From Oceanobacillus limi (GTDB lineage: Bacteria; Bacillota; Bacilli; Bacillales; Amphibacillaceae): 64,000 nucleotides of DNA. The stretch covers positions 149,499 through 213,498 of the forward strand of contig NZ_FOHE01000006.1 in NCBI RefSeq assembly GCF_900111445.1. Direction: 5' to 3'. Shown piece after piece: positions 25,847-34,403 of the stretch. Under the pieces are notes generated by a model, which saw only the letters and a program-made list of their open reading frames with translations, was not told where the DNA came from and did not search any database. The translations under genes were made by a program, and so were the position numbers. The first letter of the stretch is position 1. Each line of letters starts with the position of its first letter.

Positions 25847-26781
25847 ATGAAATTACCATTAGAATATGTTAACCGGACAAGCTCATGGATGAAACGAAAT
25901 GCAAGACCATTGGAAGCTGCAAGGTGGGAGTTTTATTCGAACAAGAGTCCTCTGATAAAGTACGCACCTATTTAGCGACGTTTCAAAATAAAGATGGTGG
26001 ATTTGGTCACGGTATTGAGCCAGATTTTTGGCTGCCTAACTCCTCCCCAATGTCTACATGGACTGCAGGACAGATTTTACTAGAGATAGATGCTGATCCG
26101 AATGATGAAATTGTATCCTCAATGGTTTCCTATTTAACTAATACAGCTCAAGCGGAAACAGGAATGTGGAGCTCGGTATTGCCAGAAAACAATAATTACC
26201 CACATGCACCTTGGTGGCATTGGGAGGATGGGGTGCAACGTAATTGGATGTTTAATCCAGGTGTAGAATTAGCTGCTTTTCTTGTTCATTGGTCGGAAGA
26301 AGGAAGTGAGCCTGCTGCAACCGGTTGGCATTCTATTGAACAAGCAGTCCAACATGTAATGAATACGGAACAGATGGATGCTCATGAAGTTAATAATTTC
26401 CAGCAGTTCTTAAAGATTATTTCCTCTTATGCAACCACTTTCCATACTAAGATTCGTTATTCGTTTGAAGATGTGACGATGAAAGTTTTAGAACTTGTTG
26501 AGCAATGTATGGAAATTAATGTATCCGCTTGGGGTACAGGATATAAAGCACTACCACTTGATTTAATCGATAGTCCAAACCATCCACTGTATGAAAAGTA
26601 TTCAGAAGTTATTGAAGAAAATATAAACTTCTATTGGAATCAGTTATCCGAGGAGGGAATATGGGATATTTCCTGGAGTTGGGGAAATTATCCAGAGGAT
26701 TTTCCTGTTGCTAGACGGTATTGGCAAGGAGTGTTAGCAGTTAATCGTTATAAGATTTTGAAAAACTTTGATTGTGTGTAA
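25847..26781 (+). pseudogene. Terpenoid cyclase-fold protein, split by a frameshift
   Basis: ATG 25847 after GGGGGG opens MKLPLEYVNRTSSWMKRNAR, then PLEAARWEF, but shortly afterwards reaches TAG. The next frame carries LFEQESSDKVRTYLATFQNK and DGGFGHGIEPDFWLPNSSPM, clearly the continuation. Joining needs one extra T in the TTTT run at 25931-25934. The protein has the repeated alpha/alpha-barrel look of squalene-hopene-cyclase or prenyltransferase-like proteins (QNxDGGFGHG) with no visible catalytic DXDD motif. The rest is intact to 26781, so this is either a recent mutation, slippage, or a read error. Confidence 0.75.
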
Positions 26782-26863
26782 CGAAAAAAATTTCTCGGAA
26801 AATTGAAACGTTTGTATTTATGATTCCGTAGTATAAGTAAAAGGAACTACACGAGGTGATCTA

Positions 26864-27163
26864 ATGGGATATTTAATTAGTGGAGGTACGATAATCGTCG
26901 GAGGTGGACTACTTTTCTTGTTATTTAATTGGTTAATGGGATATAAGAAAGGGAATATTGTTCTTGATTTGGAGGATCGTTTCTTTGATCAAAAAGAATA
27001 TATTTCTGCAATAAAAACAGAGTTAGAGAGCCAAGGTAGAGAAGTTTATTATAAAGGAAATGGAAGATTTGATATTGACGGCAAAGAATACTTGTTTATT
27101 GAAAGAAACGTGAGTATGGGAGGAGTTCCTCTGCAAAGAACCATTCTCAAGCTTGAAAAATAA
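26864..27163 (+). CDS. Small membrane-anchored protein
   Basis: 99 residues: a Gly-rich N-terminal helix (residues 3-25), then a soluble part with FDQKEYISAIKTELESQGRE and VYYKGNGRFDIDGKEYLFIE, which reads like a small alpha-beta domain. GAGGTG precedes the ATG. No family recognised. Confidence 0.55.
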   Translation: MGYLISGGTIIVGGGLLFLLFNWLMGYKKGNIVLDLEDRFFDQKEYISAIKTELESQGREVYYKGNGRFDIDGKEYLFIERNVSMGGVPLQRTILKLEK

Positions 27164-27169
27164 AATAAG

Positions 27170-27378
27170 TTAGCACATCATTTGGCATCTAGAATAATTG
27201 TAGATGAAACTAAAGTACTGTTATTAAAGGAATAGATGGCTGGGGATTGCAAAAAGTGGCTACCGAAAATGGAGCTGCTTTTTTAGACACGGAAAAGCGG
27301 GATGTGTATGAGGAAAACGGCTTATCGCATTCAGGTTCAGGTTCAGGGAGCTGCTTTCGTTACAAAATTTACGTCTGA
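27170..27378 (+). pseudogene. Nudix-like gene remnant
   Basis: The first frame reads LASRIIVDETKVLLLK and stops; the next frame continues GIDGWGLQKVATENGAAFLD and KRDVYEENGL, like a Nudix box end (REUxEExGU), then a Gly/Ser repeat and a stop. No start or ribosome site is evident. The 370-bp gap 27164-27534 otherwise holds nothing clear. Confidence 0.4.
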
Positions 27379-27534
27379 AAAATTTGGTCATTATCTACAG
27401 GTCTATTATTTTGGAAGCTCTCTCGAGAGACAGTGAGAGTATTATTCGAGTACAGTTGAACAAGTATAACAAGTATACTAAATGAATGATTTATAGATTT
27501 TTTAAATATCGACACTAGGGAAGGAATTGGAGAC

Positions 27535-28536
27535 ATGGAAAAAGCAGTTGAGAAGTTATTTACCCAAGAAGTATTAGAGCAATCATTTCATAAATTCTCA
27601 TTAAACCATGAATATAAAAAAATAGGGGACTTCGAGAATTATGTGTTTGAGGTCCACAGAGATGATAAGCCGTTCATTTTACGAATAACCCATAGTTCTC
27701 ATCGAAGGGAAGAAGAGCTTCATTCGGAAATAGACTGGATTAATTACTTACATCACGCTGGGGTAAACGTTTGTAATGCAGTGGCATCGATAGAGGGCTT
27801 GTTTGTTGAATCAATCCCAGCAAACGATGGGAGTGTATTTTATAGCTGTCTTCTTACGAAAGTGCCAGGAAATCCTGTTCGTGTTGAGAATGATGAATTT
27901 GATGATAATCTATTTTTTTCATGGGGAAAAACAATTGGGGAAATGCACCGTGTAACGAAAGATTATCAACCTAGCAGAGGTATAAAAAGAAGGTCTGATT
28001 GGTATGAAGATGATTTGTTGTCAATTGAGAATTATGTCCCAAATCAGGAGAAAACAATTATTACCAACACGAAGGCATTAATTAATGAGTTACAAGCATT
28101 GCCTAAGAATACTGATAATTATGGTTTGATTCATTCGGATCTCCATTCGAGTAATTTCTTTTATGATGGTGACGCTATTCATGTTTTCGATTTTGATGAT
28201 TGTTGTTACTTTTGGTATTGCTCTGATATAGCAATACCATTATATTATGCAAATTTATATCGTTATCCACAAGGAAATAAAAACATACGAAATGAATTTT
28301 CAAAGAGATTTATAAAAGCTTTCATGAACGGATATGAAACGGAAAATGCAGCTCCACACAAGTGGGAAGAACAAATCCAATTCTTTTTAAGACTCCGAGA
28401 CGCTACATTATATTCTGTTTTACATAAGAAAGTTCCCCAAGAAAGACGAACAGGGAAGTTAGAGGCGTTGCTAATAGAATTGAGAGAACGATTGGAGAAA
28501 AATGAAGCAATTGTTGATATCGATTTCTTCAAATAA
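27535..28536 (+). CDS. Aminoglycoside phosphotransferase-fold kinase
   Basis: A 333-residue protein kinase-like (APH) enzyme. The catalytic loop is GLIHSDLHSSNFFYDGD (HxDxxxxN) and the metal-binding motif IHVFDFDDCCYFWYCSDIAI (DFDD). The N-terminal lobe has FILRITHSSHRREEELHSEI with the ATP-binding Lys replaced in part by Arg-rich sequence. Such proteins phosphorylate small molecules (choline, homoserine, antibiotics); the substrate is unknown. AAGGAATTGGAG precedes the ATG. Confidence 0.8.
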   Translation: MEKAVEKLFTQEVLEQSFHKFSLNHEYKKIGDFENYVFEVHRDDKPFILRITHSSHRREEELHSEIDWINYLHHAGVNVCNAVASIEGLFVESIPANDGSVFYSCLLTKVPGNPVRVENDEFDDNLFFSWGKTIGEMHRVTKDYQPSRGIKRRSDWYEDDLLSIENYVPNQEKTIITNTKALINELQALPKNTDNYGLIHSDLHSSNFFYDGDAIHVFDFDDCCYFWYCSDIAIPLYYANLYRYPQGNKNIRNEFSKRFIKAFMNGYETENAAPHKWEEQIQFFLRLRDATLYSVLHKKVPQERRTGKLEALLIELRERLEKNEAIVDIDFFK

Positions 28537-28560
28537 AGATAGAGAAACGAGGGAGAAGGG

Positions 28561-28950
28561 ATGTATAAGGCGACGGTTAATCCACCTATAGAAAATCATG
28601 AGGTTCCAGATTTAAGAGAGAAGATCGGATGGGGAAGGCGTGATCAAGACTATCCAGCACTGTTCAAACGTTGTAATTTTTGGGCGGGGATTAGAGATGG
28701 GGATGGTCAATTAATTGCTTTTGGATATGTTTGCGGTATGGGGTTAGAGCATGGTTATTTAGAAGATGTCATGGTTCATCCCGATTATCAGAGACAGGGA
28801 CTAGGATTAGAGTTAGTAAAAACGTTATTAGATGAATCGAAGCGATATGGATTAGGAATTATAACCGTTACTTTTGCATCTCATCATCAACATTTTTATC
28901 AATTATGTGGTTTTTCTCCTAGTAGTGGAGGTGTATTGCAATTAGATTAG
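28561..28950 (+). CDS. GNAT family N-acetyltransferase
   Basis: A compact 129-residue acetyltransferase. The acetyl-CoA loop reads MVHPDYQRQGLGLELVKTLL (QxxGxG), preceded by the strand LIAFGYVCGMGLEHGYLEDV and followed by FYQLCGFSPSSGGV. GAGGGAGAAGGG precedes the ATG. The gene is 24 bp after the APH-fold kinase and may be co-transcribed. The substrate is unknown. Confidence 0.82.
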   Translation: MYKATVNPPIENHEVPDLREKIGWGRRDQDYPALFKRCNFWAGIRDGDGQLIAFGYVCGMGLEHGYLEDVMVHPDYQRQGLGLELVKTLLDESKRYGLGIITVTFASHHQHFYQLCGFSPSSGGVLQLD

Positions 28951-28995
28951 AGTTACGATTTCTAATTAGCAAATAAATAGAAGGAAGGGCATGTC

Positions 28996-29516
28996 ATGAG
29001 TGAACGATTAGAATTAGTAAAACCTACAGTTGAATTGAAAAATGAATATCTTTCCTTTTATAAGGAATGGTTAGCGAGTGGTGAGGATATGATCCCTTGG
29101 GTTATTGAAAAGGATCCAACTCACTTCGAGGAAATGATTCGGTTTCTATCGGATCATGAAAAGGGAATTAATCTACCTAAAGGATATGTACCCGATTCGA
29201 CCTTTTGGCTAATAAATGAAAGGGAAAAGTGCTTGGTGTTGTAAATATCCGTCATAGATTAACAGAGTTTTTATTGCAAGCAGGTGGGCATATTGGATAT
29301 GGAATTCGGCCATCCGAAAGAAGGAAGGGATATGCTACTAGGTTGTTGTCCTTGTCGAGAGAAAAGGCAAAAGAGATCGGGTTAACAAAGTTACTTCTTG
29401 TTTGTGATGAGGCGAATGAGGGATCGATTAAGACAATCCAAAACAACGGTGGAGTTGCAGACTCTGATTTTATAAAAGAAGATGGGGCCGTAATCAAGAG
29501 GTTTTGGATCGAATGA
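28996..29516 (+). pseudogene. GNAT acetyltransferase split by a frameshift
   Basis: The first part starts MSERLELVKPTVELKNEYLS after GAAGGAAGGG and ends at TAA 29244. The second, overlapping frame carries GVVNIRHRLTEFLLQAGGHI, GYGIRPSERRKGYATRLLSL and the C-terminal VKRFWIE-type ending. The two join if one A is added to the AAAA run at 29225-29228, giving NERE-KVLGVVN. The whole would be a normal 170-residue acetyltransferase. It is either a recent mutation or a homopolymer read error. Confidence 0.8.
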
Positions 29517-29527
29517 GGTGATTAATA

Positions 29528-30187
29528 ATGAAATGGAGCCTTTTAAAACGTAGTTATGTATGGATCTATTTTTCTATGTTCTTTCTACTCTGGACAATTA
29601 GGGAGTTATGGCTTGTTCATTATTTAAATCTACTTGATCCAAGTGTTTGTGCTGTCGTTGCTACATTGATTAAATTACTAGTTTGGGTTATACCGGTTAT
29701 TTTATTAATCAAACTTATTGAAAATAAAAATACGATTCGTTATTTACGGTTAGATCAAAATGTACGAAAAGGAATCACTTGGGCATGCTGGGTATCTTTT
29801 ATTCTTGCGGTTTATTTTATAATCTACTATGTGCTTATCTTAAACAATGGAATTCAGTTAGACTTGGGATTAAATGGCTGGTTGAATACGATCATTCTTG
29901 TTGGTTTTATAGAGGAAGTAGTTTTTAGAGGATTTCTATTAAGGAAACTTATGGATCAATTCCGTTTTTGGACAGCAAATAGTATTACTTCTATATTATT
30001 TGTTTCTATCCATTTCCCAATTTGGTTCTACAATGGTTTATTTGGTGATATCGCTATAATTGGTACAATATTCAACGTCTTTGTCATTAGTATTATACTC
30101 GGTTTGCTTTATCGAAATACGAACTCTTTATGGTCTGTGATTATCATTCATTCCGTATACAACCTTTTTCTCTCTATATTTACATAA
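29528..30187 (+). CDS. CPBP family intramembrane metalloprotease
   Basis: A 219-residue protein with about six helices. Motif 1 is FIEEVVFRGFLLRKLM (EExxxR, catalytic glutamates), motif 2 ILFVSIHFPIWF (FxxxH), and motif 3 the polar NxxxG-type stretch in the last third. CPBP/Abi proteases mature CAAX proteins or act in bacteriocin self-immunity. No bacteriocin gene is adjacent. The ATG follows GAGGTG. Confidence 0.85.
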   Translation: MKWSLLKRSYVWIYFSMFFLLWTIRELWLVHYLNLLDPSVCAVVATLIKLLVWVIPVILLIKLIENKNTIRYLRLDQNVRKGITWACWVSFILAVYFIIYYVLILNNGIQLDLGLNGWLNTIILVGFIEEVVFRGFLLRKLMDQFRFWTANSITSILFVSIHFPIWFYNGLFGDIAIIGTIFNVFVISIILGLLYRNTNSLWSVIIIHSVYNLFLSIFT

Positions 30188-30276
30188 TGCTTTTGCTATT
30201 GTAGGTTAAGGTTCCAGTTTTATTGATGGCGTAGAAGGTGAATGATGCGTCATAACTTTTGCTTTCTCCTAATGGA

Positions 30277-30500
30277 AATATTGTTAGATAGCCGCTACGA
30301 CAGAACGCTTCCGGGGCACGTCCTCAGCCAGGGTACTACTTGATTAGATTTCTTGTTCCCTTGCGCCGAGGGATTTGCTTCGAAGAGTAACTAGTAGACG
30401 TAGTCGCATCTGTGCGGGATCTTCGGACTCGTGCAGTTCTCGTAGGATTCTACGCATTCTGTTCCCGCTGTTAAAGTGTTTCTTATTTCGCGAGAATATA
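30277..30500. repeat. GC-rich imperfectly palindromic element
   Basis: In the 486-bp gap between genes, 30277-30500 is clearly richer in G+C than its surroundings (for example CGCTTCCGGGGCACG, GCGGGATCTTCGGACTCGTG) and contains GCGGGA...TCCCGC symmetry. This resembles degraded interspersed repeats found in Bacillaceae genomes. No ORF with a ribosome site is supported inside it. Confidence 0.4.
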
Positions 30501-30673
30501 CATCGCTAAAATTATTCGTGAATCCGGCGGTATTATGGACAAGAATGTATCTGTTTGGGAATTTGACTATATAGAGCTTCGATAATAACCACAATAGAAT
30601 ATTATCTTCTAGTATAAATAAAGGCATTAACATGAATAATAATGTTAAAATTTTACATCAAAGGAACTGAGTT

Positions 30674-31093
30674 ATGAGAAATATTGCAGCATTATTTTCA
30701 TTATTAATGCCAGGCTTTGGCCAGATTTACAATAATCAGTTTGTAAAGGGAATTATTTTCGTCTTTATAGAACATTTTGATAATATTCTTGGCAAAATTA
30801 ATCAAGCTATACACCTTGATTTTAACGGTGAACACCAAGCTGCGCTAGATATTACGGTGTACGATTTCATGTTGTTTTATCCTGGATTTTATGTATATGC
30901 AGTTTGGGATGCGTGGTATTACGCGAAAAAAGGAGCTAATAAAGCTACCACAGCAATTCCATTTATTATTGCTGGATTTTTAGGAGAAATGGGAGCCATT
31001 TTTGCACCAAAGCTACCTTTTCCAACATTAACAGTTGGCCTGTTAATGATTATTCCAATGGTTATCGGAATCGTTTTATATAGAAACCAATAA
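30674..31093 (+). CDS. Membrane protein with TM2-like start
   Basis: 139 residues, about four helices. The N-terminus AALFSLLMPGFGQIYNNQFV is the PGxGQxYNxQ turn seen in TM2-type and YozV-like small membrane proteins; the rest alternates helices and short loops (WDAWYYAKKGANKA). AAAGGAACTGAG precedes the ATG. The function is unknown. Confidence 0.65.
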   Translation: MRNIAALFSLLMPGFGQIYNNQFVKGIIFVFIEHFDNILGKINQAIHLDFNGEHQAALDITVYDFMLFYPGFYVYAVWDAWYYAKKGANKATTAIPFIIAGFLGEMGAIFAPKLPFPTLTVGLLMIIPMVIGIVLYRNQ

Positions 31094-31109
31094 TACATAT
31101 CGTCTAAGT

Positions 31110-31132
31110 CCCCTTAATCAAGGGGTTTTTTG
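31110..31132 (+). terminator. Terminator
   Basis: CCCCTTAATCAAGGGG followed by T6, 16 bp after the TM2-like gene. Confidence 0.88.
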
Positions 31133-31324
31133 TTACGATACCTAACAGTCAGGTTGAATTTTTCATGAAATATTTGAATACTTGCAAATTAGACTTGTTT
31201 TTATGGTAAATTATAGAGAAAGATTGATGATCTTAAGAAAATGGGAATCTAATTTTTGAAATTTTGGCTACCTGCAATTAAGAAACACCAATGTCTATAT
31301 CAATAGATGTAAAAGAAGAATCGA

Positions 31325-31762
31325 ATGTGCATAGAGAGTAGGGATGAATTGCGAGTATTCATATTTTCAATAATCGTTTTAACGCTTGTTGTTTTAGCGA
31401 TCCTATCCGTTTCGAGCAACTATCCATTAACCTTTAGCACCCATAATCCAACTGCAAGAGAAATCATAAAGGAAAATCCAAATGCTGATATTATTAAATT
31501 GGATGGCTTGGTCTATAGTAATGTATCCGATCAGGACAGAATTCGTGAACAGAACATTTTAGTAGGAGAAAAGATTGGGGAGGTAAAGAAGAAATCATCA
31601 AGCACGTGGTGGTATCAAGATTTCTATGCTACGAAACTTCCAACAGGAACAGAGATCTATACAATAGATGAGGATTCCTACGAGAAAGGAGATGCCCCAT
31701 TTTATATACTCGTGAAACAAGATGAGAAAATATTCATTTATCAAGCCTTAATTGAAGGTTAA
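31325..31762 (+). CDS. Membrane-anchored hypothetical protein
   Basis: 145 residues: an N-terminal hydrophobic helix (about residues 10-30), then an exported beta-rich domain with NPNADIIKLDGLVYSNVSDQ and KLPTGTEIYTIDEDSYEKGD. The pattern is like small envelope proteins of bacilli, but I recognise no family name. The start could also be a TTG about 24 bases further in, since no ribosome site is convincing. Confidence 0.55.
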   Translation: MCIESRDELRVFIFSIIVLTLVVLAILSVSSNYPLTFSTHNPTAREIIKENPNADIIKLDGLVYSNVSDQDRIREQNILVGEKIGEVKKKSSSTWWYQDFYATKLPTGTEIYTIDEDSYEKGDAPFYILVKQDEKIFIYQALIEG

Positions 31763-31890
31763 TCACATAAGGAGGATAGCCGGAAGTCAGGGAAATGATG
31801 AGAATTCGTGTTATTAAACTGAAATACTAGATTCATTTAGGAATAGTTTAAATGGAACTATAAAAATCATTAGAAACGGTGGAGAATGTC

Positions 31891-32337
31891 ATGGGGTATA
31901 TTGAAGAATTACGAAAAAAAGTTGGGAATCAACCACTTTTATTAGTTGGTGTTGCAGTTGGAGTCATTAATGAAAATAGAGAAATTTTATTGCAAAAGCG
32001 ACGTGATGGAGTTTGGGGAGTACCAGGAGGATTTGTTGAATTAGAGGAATCGACAGAGGAAGCCGGTAGAAGGGAAGTATTAGAGGAAACGGGACTTGAA
32101 GTTGGGAGAATGGATCTGGTACATGTTTTTTCTGGAAAAGAATACTTTGTCAAATTACCAAATGGAGACGAATTTTACCCAGTAACCATTGCATATATAA
32201 CCAACGAGATTACGGGAGGCGTTCTTAAACCAGATGGTGAAGAGTCTTTAGAGGTTAAGTACTTTGGAATTGAAGAATTGCCTGAAGGACTCAGTCCAAT
32301 GATAAAAAATTTTATTAAGAAATTTTTAGTGAAATAG
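31891..32337 (+). CDS. Nudix hydrolase
   Basis: 148 residues. The full Nudix box is present: GGFVELEESTEEAGRREVLE followed by ETGLE (Gx5Ex7REUxEExGU). It hydrolyses a nucleoside diphosphate linked to some moiety, with metal held by the box glutamates. ATG 31891 follows GGTGGAG at six bases; an upstream GTG at 31879 precedes that site. The substrate is unknown. VHVFSGKEYFVKLPNGDEFY suggests an ADP-ribose-type member, weakly. Confidence 0.87.
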   Translation: MGYIEELRKKVGNQPLLLVGVAVGVINENREILLQKRRDGVWGVPGGFVELEESTEEAGRREVLEETGLEVGRMDLVHVFSGKEYFVKLPNGDEFYPVTIAYITNEITGGVLKPDGEESLEVKYFGIEELPEGLSPMIKNFIKKFLVK

Positions 32338-32475
32338 TAACGAAAAGGTTGATTTCGGAGTGAAGAGATGAACGCATTATTTCATAAGTAGAATAATAAC
32401 CTTTATCGCTTTCGTTAAAAGCAATGGAAGTATTTTACCTATTAGTTTCGTGGGGCAAGTAAGGGGGGAGTACTT

Positions 32476-33057
32476 TTGAAGAAAAAGATACTCATCAGTT
32501 TATTAATTAGTGTATGTATTATCGCATGGTTCTGGACGGAAGGATATGGATTGAAGAGTAACAATGTAACCGGAAATTCAATGGAACAAGCGATTTCAGA
32601 ATATACATCGAAAGTAGGGAATGTAGATAGACAGGCAGAAATTTTGGAAGATGTAAAATTGAATACGGATACTTTTCTAGTATTCACTCAAGATGAAAGC
32701 AGGGAATCAGTTTATGCCAGTTTAGTAAGGGAGAAATGGAATGGGAAGTGGATGGTACTAGATATGTCAGGAAATATCCCCTTGGAAAAACATTCTGGTG
32801 AAACGAATCCATATTTGTGGGCAACAATTACTTCCGATGACATTTCAGGTTATTGGGGAGTTATTTATGACAAGGATGTAGAAAAGATTGTATTGGAAAC
32901 TGAATCTGAGGAAGAAGCCAAGATAGCAGAAATATCTAATTTTCCACCGATCTGGTATAAAGTCTATTCCGATTCCTCTTTTCAACTTGAAGGTATAGAA
33001 GAACTTAAAGCGATTGATTCACAGGGAAATGAAATTCCGTGGAGCCCTCATGACTAG
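32476..33057 (+). CDS. Exported hypothetical protein
   Basis: 193 residues with a signal-anchor (KKKILISLLISVCIIAWFWT) and no lipobox. The mature part is acidic, with VNLTD-like beta segments (LVFTQDESRESVYASLVREK, WMVLDMSGNIPLEK). A TTG start follows AAGGGGGGAG. No family is recognised. It is monocistronic in appearance. Confidence 0.6.
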   Translation: MKKKILISLLISVCIIAWFWTEGYGLKSNNVTGNSMEQAISEYTSKVGNVDRQAEILEDVKLNTDTFLVFTQDESRESVYASLVREKWNGKWMVLDMSGNIPLEKHSGETNPYLWATITSDDISGYWGVIYDKDVEKIVLETESEEEAKIAEISNFPPIWYKVYSDSSFQLEGIEELKAIDSQGNEIPWSPHD

Positions 33058-33168
33058 AATAGTTGTTATTAAAGTTGTCATTAAATTGTCTGTAAGGAGT
33101 GAGATTTCGCTTAACAATCCCTTCATACACATAGCCATTGCAAGAGTGCAAATAGGAGTTGATCGTTT

Positions 33169-33699
33169 ATGAACTTACATGTAGATAATCAAGAATTTGA
33201 TATCGTACAAGCAAAAAAGTCTGATGTACAAGCTGTCTTATACTTGCTTCAACAAGCGGTGATTTGGCTACAAACGAAAGGAACAACGCAGTGGGATTAT
33301 TACATTACGGATTTGGAAGGGAATTCGGAAGAAGTGATTGAGTCAATTGAAAACGGAAGTACTTATCTTGTATATGATCAAGGGAGTCCAGTGGCCACTA
33401 TAACACTAGAAGATCGAGCAAGTGAATGGGACACCGAACTTTGGGGGAAACAGGTTGCTGATGTCGGGGTTGTTTACCTCCATCGAATCGTTGTTGATCG
33501 CAACTATGAGGGAATGAAAATTGGTGAAAATCTAATCAAATGGGCTATCGGCTTTGTGAAAGATAGAGGGAAAAAGTATATTCGTTTTGATTGTTTAGCT
33601 AGTAATCATGGGCTGAACGAGTATTATCAACGTCATTGTAAACAAGTGGGAATTGCAACTATCTATGGGAATCATAGCAAGTATGAAATCCGAGTATAA
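33169..33699 (+). CDS. GNAT family N-acetyltransferase
   Basis: 176 residues. Core strands WGKQVADVGVVYLHRIVVDR lead into the acetyl-CoA loop YEGMKIGENLIKWAIGFVKD (xxGxxIG). The end KYIRFDCLASNHGLNEYYQR matches the family of GNATs that carry a conserved RLDC-type motif. The substrate is unknown. TAGGAG precedes the ATG. Confidence 0.85.
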   Translation: MNLHVDNQEFDIVQAKKSDVQAVLYLLQQAVIWLQTKGTTQWDYYITDLEGNSEEVIESIENGSTYLVYDQGSPVATITLEDRASEWDTELWGKQVADVGVVYLHRIVVDRNYEGMKIGENLIKWAIGFVKDRGKKYIRFDCLASNHGLNEYYQRHCKQVGIATIYGNHSKYEIRV

Positions 33700-33954
33700 C
33701 GTAAGGGATTTGGAATAAGTAAAGAGAGTACGTGATCGTTGTTATGATCTAAAACGGAGACCGATAACATGGTGTTTCACCAGGAGGGAAAATTGGATTT
33801 CCTGAAAGTTTTATGGAACTTTTGAAATTAAACGGTTTGGCATGGAGAAAAATAATAATGTGAACGATTTTTCTGGATCCATAGAAAATGAAGTGTGCTG
33901 TTGTTTTTTCTCAGAGCTAGTGAAAATGTTGGATGCTTAATTGGAGGGCGAAAT

Positions 33955-34389
33955 ATGTTCATTGTCAATGTAGAAGGTGCGATCTATCATAAAGGGAAAT
34001 GGCTACTGATCAAGCGTAGTGAAAAAGAAGAACACGCAGCGGGAGCACTATCATTAGTTGGTGGTAAAGTTGATCCGAGTGAAGGAACGTCTTCTAATAT
34101 TTTGGAAAGGACGTTAATACGTGAAATTTTTGAGGAAGTAGGTATAAAGGTGAAAGTTCGCAGCTACGTCAATAGTTCATCGTTTATTTCGGATTCAGGA
34201 AAGCATGTTGTAGACATTGTTTTCCTTTGTGACTACGAATCAGGGGATGCTTTTGCTAAAAGTCCGGATGAAGTAGATGAAGTGGTATGGATGACAAGTG
34301 AGGAGATTACAAATGATACAATGTTAGCTGGTTATTTACGAGAGAATATGAAGCTTGCAGAAGAAATCGAAAAGGCTACACATGAATAG
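33955..34389 (+). CDS. Nudix hydrolase
   Basis: 144 residues. The box reads GGKVDPSEGTSSNILERTLI followed by REIFEEVGI, longer than usual between the Gly and REUxEE but with all acidic ligands. ATG 33955 follows TTGGAGGG. Fourteen bases later the dnaN paralogue begins, so the two are probably co-transcribed. A pool-cleaning role beside a replication clamp is an attractive guess only. Confidence 0.82.
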   Translation: MFIVNVEGAIYHKGKWLLIKRSEKEEHAAGALSLVGGKVDPSEGTSSNILERTLIREIFEEVGIKVKVRSYVNSSSFISDSGKHVVDIVFLCDYESGDAFAKSPDEVDEVVWMTSEEITNDTMLAGYLRENMKLAEEIEKATHE

Positions 34390-34403
34390 GGAGGAATAGT
34401 TCG

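Noticed and set aside
30391..30633. 80-codon minus-strand frame in the 30.2-30.6 kb gap
   Set aside because: No ribosome site, and it spans a GC-rich repeat-like tract.
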